A DNA stretch of 64,000 bases from Fistularia commersonii (GCA_037954325.1 JBBMNZ010000026.1:6637501-6701500), one strand, 5' to 3'. Positions 25,706-39,693 are shown, counted from the first letter of the stretch. A program made the numbers and translations. The notes: generated from the letters alone by a model not told the origin.

Positions 25706-28700
25706 CTGTGAAAAGACAAAGAAGCGTCAGCCTGCTGCTCACCTTGAAGAACTTTGGTGAATGTGTTTGAAATCACACATTACACTCACTTGAAGGTGAA
25801 GGGCTTTGAAATTAACTGGCACAAGTACGGACCAAGACAGCTATTTCATAAATCTAAGACCTACCGTCCGTTGGAAAATGGAAAAGCCACTTCAAAAACA
25901 ATTACCATTTATTTGACTGATAGCTTGTACTAATTTCCCCATCCAGTCCTCACCGTTTCATAACACAGAGATTCTTCATTCATCAACTCCAGGCACAGAC
26001 ACACAAGAATGTCCCTGTATAAAATATAAACTCTAGCATTTACCAACTACTCAAATGCTAAGTGTCCAATGGTCCTCTACTTTAATGTGTTATTGTGTTT
26101 CCAAATGTCATACTTTGTGCAATAAGCTGGGCTACATTGTTTACAACAACGTCAATAAGCAGCAGTACTAAAATGTAATATTCATACAATTTCAATTTCC
26201 TTGTATTCTTTTGGTCATTTCACTAGGTGAAGTCCTGTGGTACAGGTATTACCCTTTTTTGGAAAAAATAACAGATTGAGGTCATAAAGGTAATTCAAAA
26301 TGGTTTGACGATGGTTGAAATGAAAGGTTTTTTTCCCCTTTTTACCCTCTAGTGTGCTATGTATTAAACATCCGTAGGACCTATTTTGTGCCACACAGTG
26401 AAAGAACTACTTCCAAAAGGAAAATATGACGTATCGAATAATAAAAAAAACAACTCTGCTGCTAGTTCAGCAAAAAAATCATTACCGTGACATGACTTTG
26501 CTGGAAGATAAGGGATTTCAAAATCATGCCCATTCAAAACCTACAAGACCCACTACTCAGCCTATAATAACACACCACTTCCAAAGATGATGGAAAACTG
26601 GACAGTTCCAAATAAATGACCAAAAACCCAAAGTCCAACCTAACCTCAATCTAAGCTCATCAAATCCTTTATTTTTAAACAGTACATGTTGGGACTCCCT
26701 GCCTGGAACACCTTCATGACTGAAGAGAGAGAAAGGGGTTAGAGAGATGTGTGTGGTGGGTTTTCAACAGGACGTGGATCACAAAAACAAGCAGGAAGCT
26801 CTTCCTGCAGGTCTGTGGAGTGACCACACAGTCCAGATCTTTTATAAAAACATTATTAGAACAACTTGTGTTTCATACAGGTTTTAAGCATGGTTGGTTT
26901 AAACAAACCAATGAAGACAAAAAGATTGAGACTTCAGAATACAACGGTAATGAAATACATTATCAAAGAAACAGTGTTGAAACCTTCACAACTGTTATAT
27001 TCTAAAGCGATGATTGATACAATTACAAAAAAAAAAAAAAATCATGACAGTTAACCCTTATACCCATTTACTCTCAGTCCTGAAACTGCTGTAAAAAAAG
27101 AGGGTAGTGCCGATAAAGACGTTTTTTATCCTACATACGGCTGGATTTTGGCTGTCTAAATCTATTTCAGGGTCGTACATGAAAAGTATTCGTGTCTCCA
27201 CAGGTTACGTCTTTCTCCACACATCTATCAACTCAGACACTGAGATGATCGTGATGTGAAAATGCCAGTGTTGGGCAACGATCTAACCGTCTCTGCTAGA
27301 CAACATAGTGAGGCAGAGACACACCTTAGGGGATTCCTATCTCCTCAAGATTCATGGCTCACTGAACTGGCCCTTATTCAAGCAAAGAGACCAGAGATAT
27401 ATTGGGCTAATCACATGCCACGAGAGCCCTGTACCTTACTTCATCCTGAACCAATAGAGCTGACCCTGATGTGCAGAGACAGAAAGAGGGCCACGGACCC
27501 CGAGGAAATGACCGGCAGAAAAGTCTTAACACAATGGCCGTTTTCAGTAACCTACCCCGAACCATTTCATATCTCAAAATTCTGTTGGGGAAAAAAAAAG
27601 GTTATTTGGCAAATCAACAGCTCGATGTGTTACATGAATATAATTCATCAGGACAACATTCCAATATAACTTAACACTGATATTGCTGTACTTTTTATTA
27701 ATTATGTACAGAGGGATAGAGTGCATAATTCTAATGCTGGAATTCAGGCCTGCTATACTTGAGGGGGAAAGACGTGCCCCGCATCTGAACTAAACAGACA
27801 GAGAGAGAACTGATAGGTGACCTTGATTAAACCTAGGTGGATTTTTTTTAATAATATGAATATAATAATTTAATAAAACACCACTACAACTTAAAAAAAA
27901 AACTCTTGGAAAGTAAAGTTTTACAACTTGTGAGATGTTTGTCCCAAAATTCACGCAAGTAACTGAGCAACTGAGTCAGTTAGGCCTACAGAAGGAAGAG
28001 GTGTGACAAGAGTCAAGTCATGATTTGAGTTTGAGACTCCGAGGGCAACCGAAGAAGAAGATGGGATCCCCAAAAGGGGACAGATCACAAGTGCATATGA
28101 GCTTATTAGAAGAAACAAATATTTTAACAGTTAGAAGAAAAAAAAATTGCTGGCCTTATTTGTGTAGCTGATGCTCGTCAAGATATTTCCTCTGTACTAT
28201 TTTTCAGATAAGCTATAAGGAAACCAAAAACCAATGCGAAAAACAGGGAGTTAAAGAAATTATGGACAGATATTGTTACATGTGCCACGTTGGGTTGATA
28301 AATCCTCTGTGTGTACAAAACAAATCAGGAGAAGTTATGTTATTTGGCACTAAATGGCAAGTTATTTCTTTTTATGTTTGCTAAAAGAGATCATAAACAT
28401 GCTCCTGTTTTAACTCAAGGTTCAGTGTAGTGACAGACTGCTGTCTCCATGTTTACAAAAGCATGCAATCTCGTTGACTTTAAAGTTTAATAAAATGGCA
28501 GCCTGCCTGCAGCAAAATAAGATGATAAAGCAATTGGCAAGGACTACTTCCTAAAAAAGATTGAACTATATAACCCACACCATGTAAGAGATACATGTTT
28601 CACAAATCCAATATTTGTGTGACAACATAAAACTTTAAATAAAAGGTGTAATCAATGCAATATAAAGTCAAACCTTTTCCATAAAGGTTAGCAAAAAAGA

Positions 28701-31700
28701 GTGACGCAAGAGTAGCAACCCAAGACGAAGAATAATAGTCATGGGCAATGAAACTCAAGACAGTTTTTGAATTTGTGTAAAAATGGCTACACATCTTAAA
28801 ACTGATCTCTATTCAAATACTATTGGAAATTCTTTGTATGCTCAGCATAATAAGACTCTCCTTACAAGTCAAGCTCAGAGTGAGCCAACTGACGCTGTGC
28901 TTAGTGTGAAAGATGCAGCAGTCCCTATAAGTAAGAAGCTAGAATTGAAAAACACCAAAAAGTCAATGTGGCACCAAGGAAAATTGATTAATTTTAATAT
29001 CATGGGCAGTTTTGTTTCCTCACTACCTTCACCATTTCCTTAAAACCTGTTAACAATAGGGCTGTCACAAAACAGTCAACTACAATCCTACTACTTTCAA
29101 ATATGATCTGTGCTGTTTGTGATAAAAAAGCAGAAGTACAAATTACTATTTTTTCCCTTTTGTCGTTTGACAACTAATTTACTAATTAAAGTCGTGAATT
29201 TGAGTGAATTTACAAAAAAGGTGTATGTTAAACAAATACAATAAAGTATGCACATGACTGGCTGTTTTAATCTATACAGTTGTAAACCACTGAGCAAAAC
29301 AGAAAGTGGTCTCTGTAGCTTTCTGCCCTTAAAGAGAAAAAGGCAAAGAGCCTTAAAATTAAAGAGGAAGACGACTTTGATTTTTGATCTTTAAAGAGGT
29401 GTGGATTTCACATTCAAAACATTTCTGCATCGGGTAGAGCAAAGAGTCGTGGAATTTCTTTACATTTAAATCATATCCGTTAATTTGTTGCATTACAGTG
29501 GTTTGGCACCTGTCTTGAGGCCACTGTAGAAGCCAGAGACTGAAGATCAATTTTAAGCATAGTTTACCCCTATTGTAACCTTGTACATATTTATATTAAT
29601 GAAAGAATCGATTCATATCTTATAAGTACTGATACTGATAACATATCTTCTTTAAGCAAATGCAGTGACATAATGCTGCAAGGCCATATTACCACAAACT
29701 CTTCTCCACATCAGCAACACACAAATTTGAAACAGCTGTCAGCAGCATGGACAAGGATGAGTTTGTAAAAAAATTAAGTGTGCTAGTGCTAATTTTCTAC
29801 CCCTTCTTTACACTGGCATTTACTCCAGCTTAGCCTACATTTGATGCTCTCTACCAAGAAAACATTTTCTAGTCCACATCAGACAGAAAAATTCATTAAC
29901 AAAGCTTTCATCTGCCATTTGTTTAGCTTTGCCGTTGTGTTGTTTGCTAGCAATTTAGATCACTGTGGATATCAATATACCCTTTAAAAAAAAAAAGAGG
30001 CCAATGTTAGCAGCCCGTAGTGGGTACATCTCTACCATCACAGGAAGCAAGTATGCAGAACAAATAAGACAAGTCATGTGATAACTATACGTACCTTTGG
30101 ATTGAAGTCTTTAGATTTTTCAAATCATTATTTGTCACAGGATTCTCTTTCCCACACTTTCCTCATGCCATCCTTCACCCTCAAAACACACACCAGAGAC
30201 GTTGCCTTATTACTCCCTATAATGTGGCCCGCTTTTTGCCTTTTGTCACTAGGACTGCATGAGACGCCACCTAAATCCCCTTCCTGTAACCAAGGCCGCA
30301 GACAACTATTGTAATCAGATTCCAGCTACATTCCAGTGCTTTTTGCAACAATGAGATAAGGTGCTGTTTTTTCACCTCCCCTTTGCCCCAAGTGACTGCG
30401 CAGTCAGTGCTCAACTCAATTTAAATAACACTGGAATATAATGCATTATGCTCCAGTGTTTCAAGGAATGCTATTGTAAACTTTTATGCTTTGTAGAGGA
30501 AATGAGATTTGCAGACAAATGAGCGGCTGGGCTCAAAGTTCAAGTCTGCGCCAGATCTAATCAAACTCTTCCATAAGGTTAAAGGTTCTAGCAATAAAAT
30601 GTACTGAGTGGGACAATCACAGATATAATGTTTAAACACCAGACATCTTAAACAATTTCTAGTCACAGTTCTCATTCCAAAGGTTTAGATTCATACACTG
30701 TGAAAATAAATGTGGCATAATATTTCCATAGATTTCCTGTGCTGTTGAACATTTACCCCAGCAATAATCCCTTTCTAAAAATCTATTACGCTCTTGTGGT
30801 TGGAGAATTAAAAGACTAATTCCTAAACTTCTTATCTGACTTAAAAGTCAAGATTTTGGAGAGAACACTTCAAAACCCAAACAAATTACATCAGCAAGCC
30901 GTCTGGATATGTTTTGGTATTGGTACACGGACTATAAAAAGGGTTGCAATTCAGAAAATAGAAGGATTTCACTATGACTTCAAGGTCTATTTAATTTGCT
31001 TTTTTTTTTCCAATGTAGAGAATTGTGATTATGTAAAGATTACAAGCCCTTGACGACTCGTTTGCATTTTCAAATGTTTCTTGCAAACTGGAGGAAGAAA
31101 AAAAGAGTGACCTACCGACCCATCAGCAGTTATAGAACAACTGTTTTGGCCCAAATTAAAACATAATCTGCAAAATTCTCCTGACACGATATTAGCAGAT
31201 TCATCAGCTGGTGATGTGTGCACGTCATCTTATTTTTAAAACACACAAAAGCCGGTCATCAGGGCAAATTTGTGCCACTGAAGATACACACAACTGATGG
31301 AAAAGTGCTTCTTGTGCAGGTGCTGTTCAAACATCACTGTGACCCGGACTCTATTAAACAGCTAAATTAAGGCTGCGCTTGTATGGCACAAGCCAACACA
31401 GAATTGCTATTTGCTAAACAGATGACTTTCCACCCAGGTATGTAAATTAACAAGCACTTTGGTGAGTTTACTGTACAAACAGGTATTTCTACTGCCCATT
31501 GTGTGACAGTTGCAGGGCAAAGGGTATATTCTAAAGGTAATGTGTCCAGTTCTATTTGATGTCAAAAGTAAATATTTAAAAAAAAAAAAAAAACACGAGG
31601 TGACCTTCTCCATTCCTTTACCTTCTGAAAAGTGTCTCAATGATAAACGATATTATTGAAAATCTGTCAAGAGTTCAGGAGTTGCAGACCTGTCTGTCCA

Positions 31701-34670
31701 CATTCATCTCTTAGCCTATCATGGGAATGCAGCTGAGTCACTGCTAAGAATTGGTATTCTTTTAGGACCGGACAATATTCATCGTTTGTAATGCACTCTC
31801 ATTCGACGGAATGACAATGAGCAATCTGTGAGGTTTTAAGATAGAACAAAGTGCATTGCAGAATTGGCGCCTACGAGGTCTTGAAACTTGCATTTATCTA
31901 CACGGCAGAGGCTTGGGTCAACAGTTTGACACAATTGTTCATACACTTGCTGTTGAATGGTCTACATTTGTTACATACAATTTATTCACCATTTGATTTT
32001 ATGTTGTGGGGGGAACAATATTTTGCAAAAAAGGTTTTTTTTTTTAGACTGCCTTTTGATTTCAATATGACTGGAACTCAGATTATACATCAGAATGGGT
32101 CTTGGACAAGCTGAAGACAGTAGATGTATCTTCAGATGTATATATATTATTGTTGGGGTACCACCTCCACCCCGTTTGAAAACAAAAGTCCCCTCTAATA
32201 TAAAGTAATGTTGGCAGTATTTCCTTTTTCAATTCGAGACTACATTCAAACATCATAGAACACCTCTTGTGGGCTGTGTATCTTTTTAATTGTGTCAGCA
32301 ATCAGTTGAAGAGATTTAGGTGTCCAACCCTCTTCAATTATCAGGTCATAAAAATAACACGCTCTACAGATTGTTTTATGAAGGGTTTCCTCCCTTCTGT
32401 CCTTAGAGGAAGGAAAAAAAATTCCATACTTCTGTTCTTTGAAAAAGAAGAAGAAAACCAAACAAAAAACCTAAAGTGTAAGTGAGTCATTTTCATTTAA
32501 GTTTAACTCTGTGTTTTGATAGAAAGTCTCTAAAGAGTGAATGGAGATAGTATCTCGCAGAGCTATACACAAAGGTATGTACGACACGTTTGAAAATTGT
32601 TATCCCTGTAGGCTAAAAAAAAAAAAAAAAGCGGAGTATAAAGTGCTGACAGAATAGTCAACCCGTTTCCACAGGGTGCAGATTCTTCCAGTGGGCTGAT
32701 ATGGGAACTAAGAGTAACAAGAGATACTGAATCGCATTATATTTTCCACCTAGTGTGAAAGCTCCTTCCGTCAAAAAAAGCACAATTATGGCAAAATAAA
32801 TTACAGCTACTGGATATAGTGAAATTAGCAAGTATGCCAAGTAGCACATAGCAAAATTTCATTCATGCTGATTAACAAAGGTATTTGATACTTTGTGCTG
32901 AGTATCAGAATCAGTAAAACCTTTATTTCAGAATGAGAAAAAGACCATCCCACACCACTGAAGCCCCTCTGAACACTCCTTCCTCCATTTTAATAAAGCC
33001 CGACAATCTCTCATATCCCATGTTTAGTTTCCTCTCTGCTTCCTGACCTACATCCTCAGCTTCCTCCAGCCATAGGCAGGCAGTGATCTATAGCTGTCCA
33101 CAGACTCTATTGTAAAACAACCACCCCAGGTTGGAGTGTCAGAAACTGACAGGCCCAAACACAGCTGCAATGCTGCTGACGGTCAACCCCAGGGTCAGTC
33201 TGTTAGCCTTCACCTGCTCTGCTTTCCACAAGACCGAGAAGCTCCAGCAGCTCCAAAGCCGATTACAAACAATGGCTGAGTAACAGTTTAATTCAGGAGC
33301 CAAATCACTCTGCCCTTTTGGCGCATCCAGTACAAATCAAACCACGCCGTTTTCATGGGCATGTGAAGGAGGGTCAATGAGGTTATCCAGTAACTGGGGC
33401 TTGACCAGAGATTACATTTGACTGGTAAGTGACAAGGAGATTGAGTCAACGATGATTATTAACAACTGGCAATATAGAGATTTCTCAGATGCTTTACACA
33501 CAAATGGCTAGAGGATTTTAACAGTGGAAGGTTCCACCTGTGCTGTAGGAAAAAGCATAGATCTATTGATGGATACCTCTTTAAGTGACAGAAAAATAAA
33601 GTGCGGGGGCAAAAAAAACAAAAAAACTTCAGCCTGATTTCACAACTTTGGATTGAGATCAGAAGATATTAATGACAGATTTTGGCAGGCATATTTCTGT
33701 CTCTTTTGCTCTAGCACATAAACTGGAAAATCACTTCAGCTGATCTTGAAAGTCATTTTCAAAACTCTTAAAACGGACACTTAAAATACGAAACAACCTT
33801 CAGTCCAGAAGAGGACTCCCTCGTGTGTGTGTGTGTATATATACACACACACACTCCCAAATGCCACAAAAACTCACTTTTTGTATTAAGAGGTTAACAT
33901 TTGCTGATTGAAAAATGACTGATAGAGGCCGGGTTATGGGCATGGTTGAGCGAGCAATAAAAAAACGGTAAGTGGCGGTGAAATATATATGTATATAAAA
34001 GAAAAAGTTCAACATTTCTCATTGTGTTGCATCCAATAGGGGCCGAAGGGCGCAATGACTTGGACATTTAGGCAACGCAGTGCCTGTAGGAAGCGGCGAT
34101 CTCTATGGACCATACCAGTGTTAATGCGTCAAATACAACGAGTATTAACGCAACGCCCTTTTTGGCCCTAAATCAAACGAGGTAGTTTTGTCAGTTTAAA
34201 AAAAAAATGTTGAAATGAATGAGGTAAAATCGTGGAAAGGTTCCGCTGTACGCTCCGGACAGCCTATATTTACACGATGTCCGGATGCCAGGGGCCAGGG
34301 CGCGGCTGGGCTGCCTGCACCTCTGTCTATGTGGATCTATCCCCTCGGAGATAAGTTTTCCTGCCGCACTAGATACCCCACCCCGCTCGGTGCCCTACGA
34401 CGGCACATTTAATGTCGTAACAGTCAACGGAGCACTTCCGACACCTGAGGGTACAATATTTAACCCTTCGAGAATCGTCGACATTTCTTTTACTGGATGA
34501 GTGAACAGCCGTTGAGAGCGAGAGAATTAGCTTGAAGCGGTTCAGTGTGCAGACGTTACTGCTATTCATTTTTAGCTAGCCCATGCACTTTTCTGTCAGG
34601 GGGACAGACCATTCACTCAAACATCTATCGGTCGGATATACACCCGGTAGCTCTTAAATAAAGCGCATAC
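25706..34670 (-). other. coro1c: coro1c first intron of the canonical transcript (9 kb)
   Basis: No nested gene is recognised. The longest open frame, at 27256-27669 on the plus strand (137 codons), resembles nothing I know and lacks exon context. A self-complementary (GT)n-(AT)n-(AC)n tract lies at 33823-33854. The intron separates the CpG-rich first exon from the exon with the start codon. Confidence 0.6.
33823..33854. repeat. Self-complementary GT/AT/AC microsatellite
   Basis: GTGTGTGTGTGTGT is followed by a short AT core and then ACACACACAC. Together they form a nearly perfect 32-bp palindrome made of three simple repeats. Confidence 0.8.
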
Positions 34671-34800
34671 CTTCTGAGAGGAAAATCCGAGTATTCCCGA
34701 AAGTCGAATGATTTAACACAGCAGATGCCACTCGGTACCTCGCTCTGTCGGAGCCGCTGCTGTGCTGACACAAGTAGCTCGGTGGGCTTTCGTTACTCTG
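34671..34800 (-). other. coro1c: coro1c noncoding first exon (canonical promoter)
   Basis: The minus strand reads CTCTCAGAAG|GTATGC with the donor at 34670, so the exon ends at 34671. It sits at the edge of a GC- and CpG-rich stretch (about 34230-34910). The 5' border is approximate; no transcript data are available. Confidence 0.5.
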
Positions 34801-34910
34801 CCGCTAAGTCCCGCCCCCTCGCTCGGCTTGTCGCGACCTATTTGGAGGAGCGGAATTTGACGGCCAGCCGTGGCAGCCAATCAGCGCCGGGCGTGGGATA
34901 ATCGCTCGCA
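34800..34910 (-). promoter_or_regulatory. coro1c: CpG-rich, TATA-less coro1c promoter
   Basis: On the minus strand a GC box (GGGGCGGGAC, about 34808-34817) lies just upstream of the predicted first exon. A CCAAT motif (AGCCAATCAGCG on plus) lies near 34873-34884. CpG density is high and no TATA box is seen, which is typical of broadly used vertebrate promoters. The transcription start is inferred. Confidence 0.5.
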
Positions 34911-35754
34911 CGGCTGCTCTCACTTCCCAGCAAACGGTGTTACACAAATACAGGAACTGGGTGTTTATGGAGGCATTTAAATATCCGAGTTTAGCGATCG
35001 TTTCTATATTCTTATAATCTTTTGAATGCATCAACGGTTCTTTTATTAGTCTCCTTCTGGTATACTCTAATCAATCATAGTGCACGCTTATTTATGTGAA
35101 AATTGGTACATTGAATTTCTGTAGCCTAAGTCTTTGTTTGATTGGTAAGGGATTCCTTCTCGTACAGCATTTATATCCTGCTAATTAGTCAACAATAGCT
35201 GGATACATGAGGAAAAATATGCACGTATTTGTATCCATGAACATGAGGATACACAAGTGAGTATACACACACAAACACACACACACACACACACACCAAC
35301 TTCCCTTTCTGCAAAAGTAATTTTTCCATTCTTCCATTCTGGATGAAACCAAAAGAGATGCACTTAATTTTAAACCTTATTGGCCAGAGGGTTAAAAAAG
35401 GCAATGAAACAATGCCGTTTTGTACTGCAGAAATAAGTGCTGTGTTAAAATGTTTTAAGAAATAAAAATCTATTACCTTCTATGGGAACACGGTGTACTG
35501 CAGGTGAATTTTAGGACCTCAAGATGGCATTATTTCCCAAATGGATAGTAAAGAGGTTGACGAAAGGAAAAGGAAACAGCTGGGTTTTATCTCATCTCTC
35601 TATATCCCTACCTATCTATATATCTATAAAATCTGGCAGACAAAATTCTCAGTTAAACCCCCTCCCCCGTGATTCTTTGTTATCTGTGGTGTTTGTCCGT
35701 ACCCAGCTGACGGCTCTAAACATAAACCTCCCGACTGAACTTGAAAGCCCTTAC
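34911..35754 (-). other. Spacer between the canonical promoter and the long alternative exon
   Basis: No coding exon is seen. It contains an imperfect (CA)n tract at about 35264-35297. The GTAAGG donor of the long exon sits at 35754. Confidence 0.6.
35264..35297 (+). repeat. Imperfect (CA)n microsatellite
   Basis: A CA repeat broken by single AA steps. Confidence 0.85.
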
Positions 35755-37834
35755 CTTTTCTCACAGATGGCTTCCTCTCAATGGCTTTGTCTGGGGATTT
35801 CTGAGCTGAGTCAAAAGCCGCCTTCATCTGGGCCACCTTCACCGACTGACCTTGCTCATCAAATTTGACTTCAGGCGGCTTTGAGCGATCCTGATGCTGC
35901 AGCTTTTCATGCAGTTGGATGGTTTCCTTTATGAGTTCTGAAACAGGCCTAGATCTGGGCGTGGTGGGGGATTTGTTTCTCATCGTGACGCTGTCGTCAT
36001 TGCCTCTGCCAGGGTTTTTATCAGGTTGGTCCAGTATTTTATTTTCTGTGTTTAATGTCAGGGGAAGATCTCGCTCCGTGCCGGGTTTGCTCAAGCGGTT
36101 TTCGTCAGAGGTAACTTTTCCCGCCGCGCCCGTAACCGGGCCGGCATCCGTATCTGCACCGATGATGTCCCGATCGGACTTATCCCCCTTTTCGTCGCCA
36201 TTTGCAGACAGAAGACCTGATTTCTCAGATTCGCAAGGTCGTAGGTCATCGCCGCTCTCTTTGTCAATCTTCGTTTGCGGCGGGGGCCTTACTTCCTCAC
36301 AGGCTCCCGTGCTGCCATCACCATGTTCAGAAACCTTCTCTGCAATATCGCTTTTTATGTTTGCAATCTTAACATTCGACGCACAAGAAGGTGCAGACTC
36401 TCTGGGATTTGCACCGCTAGCGTTGCGTACTGCTTTTTCATGGGAGGCAATTGATTGTCTGTTTTCATTGGAAATATTTTTAGCAGTGTTTATATTTGAG
36501 TTTATCTCCCTCTCCTTATAGACACAAGGTGTTGCCGTGTTTGTATCCTCCTCTGAACTCTCAAACCCAGGAACAGCTGGGTTTTTATCCGGATCCTCAT
36601 TGGAGCAATCATGTCTTGCTGTAAGTGATTTTTCATGGGAAGGAGGTGAGAAAGTCTGACTTGTGCTTCTTCCTGTCCCATTGATGTCATGAGTAGATGT
36701 CACTCTGCCTCCTCCATCTGCGACTTTTGTTCCTGTCATTTCCTCAGGAACATTTTTGATTTCCTTGCCGTCTGTGTCGATCTCTTTTATTTTGGAAAGA
36801 TTCGGGGTTGCCTCCATCCTGTTTCTCTTCAGTAGCTTCTCCAGGATGGAACTGGGTTCAGCAGGTGAAGTCGCTGTTTGGTTTCTTTCACTCGGCGTTG
36901 CCTCCGCTTTGGTATCATTTTCAGATCTCTCTTTTGGAACTCTATGGTGAATGGCGTCTCTCATGTTTAATAGAGGCTCTTTCTGCCGGCTGTTGTTTGA
37001 AGGATGTTGGGATTGAGGTGCTTGCGGTTCCTTCCTCTCACTCAAGTGGTTAACTGTTTCTGCCCGGGGCTTGATGTCTTCGTTCTGGGCTTCGGCGGCC
37101 GTCGTCTCCCTTTGATCGTGCCGAATATTCTGTAAAAACTCACGCTCAGCTCTCTGGCTGACGTCATCATTAGTTCCAGATCGAGCTCCACATTTGCCGA
37201 TTTCAATGACCGAGCCCTCCTCAGGATTGCCAAAAGATTTTAGATCCGTGGAGGAAAAGGCATCGCCATACCTGTCCTCTAAAAAGTTTTCATCCTGGTT
37301 CTCTTCTCTTCCACGTGGAACCTCTCCTTCCACCTTATAGTCCATCTGGCTCATTAAAGATGATTTGAGTTGCCCCTCGGTCCTCTTCCGCCCAATTTCG
37401 TTCAGATTGCGCGTCTTGTATGTCCAGGCTTGTTTCTCCGTCCTTGCACAACTCCTTAGGTTATTGCCTGTCTCCTGTGGAGCCGGTGGTGCCGTGCTGC
37501 TTCCTTCTTCTTCTTTACCTCCTCCTCCCTTCTTTCCTGCTGCCCCTCCTTGTCTCACCTCCCTTGCAGTGGAAGGACTCACCCACAAATGTATGCGCCT
37601 CTCACCAGAAAGTGTTATTGGCTCCTGGCTGTGGCTCTGATCCAGATCTTGCGAGTCTGGCACTCCTGAATTTTCCTCTGAGTTACCAGCCTCCTCTTTG
37701 TACGAGCTTCCTCCCTCCATGACATCAGCAGCATGCCGGCCTGCACCCCTCGAGTCGGGGCATGCCTCCTGGGATCCTTCAACAAGGGCTTGTTCTCCCC
37801 CATCCACTTTATCCAGGTTCTGTCCCATTCTGGT
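35755..37834 (-). CDS. coro1c: coro1c alternative 5' coding exon: 691-residue disordered N-terminal extension
   Basis: This is one uninterrupted reading frame of 691 codons. The acceptor TTTTTCCTCAG precedes 37834. The start ATG is at 37828-37826 with A at -3 and G at +4. The donor AAAAG|GTAAGG follows 35755. The exon ends one base into a codon (G), and the coronin exon at 25705 starts AT|ATG, so splicing gives GAT ATG CGA: Lys-Asp-Met-Arg-Arg. The frame is preserved, and the product would be about 1165 residues (691+1+473). The extension is rich in Glu, Lys, Ser, Asn and Gly, with no domain, signal peptide or membrane segment, so it is probably disordered. Three segments look helix-prone: 326-339 (SSILEKLLKRNRME), 628-646 (PVSELIKETIQLHEKL) and 661-676. 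In mammals, alternative-promoter CORO1C isoforms with a much shorter N-terminal extension are known in muscle. Whether this exon is their counterpart is inference. The exon itself is solid; the junction is predicted. Confidence 0.8.
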
Positions 37835-39693
37835 CTGAGGAAAAAGATATGATATTACCCTCACCGTCGGAAACCAGTCCACTGAAGTCATGCCCTGAAA
37901 GAACAACGTCAACAACATTTTGTACATGCAGACCATTTTTATCAATATCTCCGGCTTGAGTAATCCAGAGCAAAGTAAAGGAGCAGACACTTTGAATTAT
38001 TTTTCACAGTCCTTTTTTTGAAAATCTAAGCTGATGAACATTAGTGAGGCATTCAGTACCAATGATGTACTATTATAAATGATGTACTATTATGTATAAC
38101 AGTACAACGATGTACTATTATAAAGCAATTTGGACGTCTGAGATACAGGGCGTGTGTGTAACATCAGCAGCTGGCCATGAGAAATGGTGGAATGCTTAGG
38201 AAGAGATCAGGTAGCACATAGGACACAATTCACAGTCAACTTTTGTGGAAGCAGTGATTCAGCGTATCTTATGACTTTTGTGCCGTGGTATAGCCTCTAT
38301 TCATACCCTTGCGATGACCACCGGAGCTCCGACTTGAAGACAAATTACAGTCACAAGATTCTGCTGCAGTGTCACTTCTTAATTTTCGGTCTTTGTTTTG
38401 CATAGAGAATCAACTGTCTGCACATTGTCACATTGTGTGAATTTCCTTTTTTTTTTTGGCCAACAATTTTTCTATTAAAATGCGTGCAAATCAAATGAAT
38501 TTTATTACAATAAAATAATTGTGTTAAATCAGTGATGGACCTTTTGGTATAAACACTTGTTATGGACGACAGTAACACTGTGTGATTGATTTTTCTCAGC
38601 GTTAGGAACGATGGCTCTCTGAGTCTTATGACAGTCAGGTCAGCAGAGGAGCTTTTAAATGGTTTATTTTGCTCCGTTAAAAAAAAAAAACATGTTTTAC
38701 TCTGCAGTAAACGGATTAAGTGGAAGCCAGTCTTAATGATTTAATTTTTGTGTTTTTAACCCGTAATAAGTCAATTGTTTAAGAAAACCCAATGCGCTGC
38801 ATGTCGTCTCATAGGAAACAAATGCCAGATATGCATTAAATTCAACGTGAACTCTGAGACTGCGGTTACTGTTGTAATAATAGCAAGGCTGACGATTTCT
38901 GCGCGGACAGTAGTTAATAGGATAAACAGCAGTTGCTGTTGTTGTTGACAAGAAATCCGAACACAAACCAAATCCTAATTGTTGCAGAGACTAACTTTTC
39001 CACGCAGTCGTCTAATTGTTTAATTGCCTAATGACTTGTCACCCTGTAAACTGCAGTAGTAAGCAGAGGAAATGCTGAAGCACAATGAACAATAGATCTG
39101 GGGCCAGGAGTCTGCTTCCTGTCTGTGGCCCCATAGCCTCCCTGTCAGACAACATATGACTGCTGTTGTCTTATCATCTGACAGACTTGCACACTAGACC
39201 AACACAAGGCCAGGAACGCTATATGTTATCACTCTTGCTTTATAGCTCCGTGAGGATGGTGCACGTCTGTTTTTATGCGAGGCGATTTCAGAAATGTCGA
39301 CACCCGACTTCAAAATGTCAAAGTTTTTAGATGAAACAAGGTCAAAAAAAAAAAAAAAAGAGGCAGAAACGCTGTTGTGTCCGGAAACCCTTTGCCTTCA
39401 GGCAGTATAAGCCCTTTAAAAGCAAGTTTGTTATCCTCTCTCTTCCTCACTAAATGTCCAATGATCCTCACTTGATCACCACGTGCTCTGCCGCCTCAAC
39501 ATATACAAGGATTCTAACCGGTCAAACAGGAGCCTCTCGCAAGTTTCAACAACTGGTAAACAGAGAATTCACATTTGAGATCGGTTCCGCGTAACGGACG
39601 GCATCAGGCACAGACCCGAATAACACCGGTTCTCGGCTCAGTGTGCAATTTCGGTCTCCTTTCGTATCCAGGTTTGTCCCAGCTGACACTTAC
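37835..39693 (-). other. coro1c: Intron between the alternative first exon and the long coding exon
   Basis: A 1.86-kb AT-rich intron bounded by the GTAAGT donor (39693) and TTTTTCCTCAG acceptor (37836-37835). The apparent upstream continuation of the long frame (to 37990) falls inside it and is not coding in this model. Nothing else is recognised. Confidence 0.6.

Noticed and set aside
27256..27669. 137-codon plus-strand open frame in the coro1c first intron
   Set aside because: No recognisable domain, no splice or promoter context, and ordinary intronic surroundings.
35919..36521. 200-codon plus-strand open frame opposite the long exon
   Set aside because: It is an antisense shadow of the real minus-strand frame, with low-complexity Ser/Leu/Phe composition.
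37820..37828. N-myristoylation of the MGQNLDK start of the long isoform
   Set aside because: Gly2 is present, but position 6 is Asp rather than the Ser/Thr usually needed.
37829..37990. Extending the long coro1c exon to the upstream ATG at 37990
   Set aside because: A strong TTTTTCCTCAG acceptor lies at 37836-37835 just before ATGGGACAG, and the inferred first exon supplies an in-frame TGA. The extra 54 codons are intronic and hydrophobic, unlike the rest.
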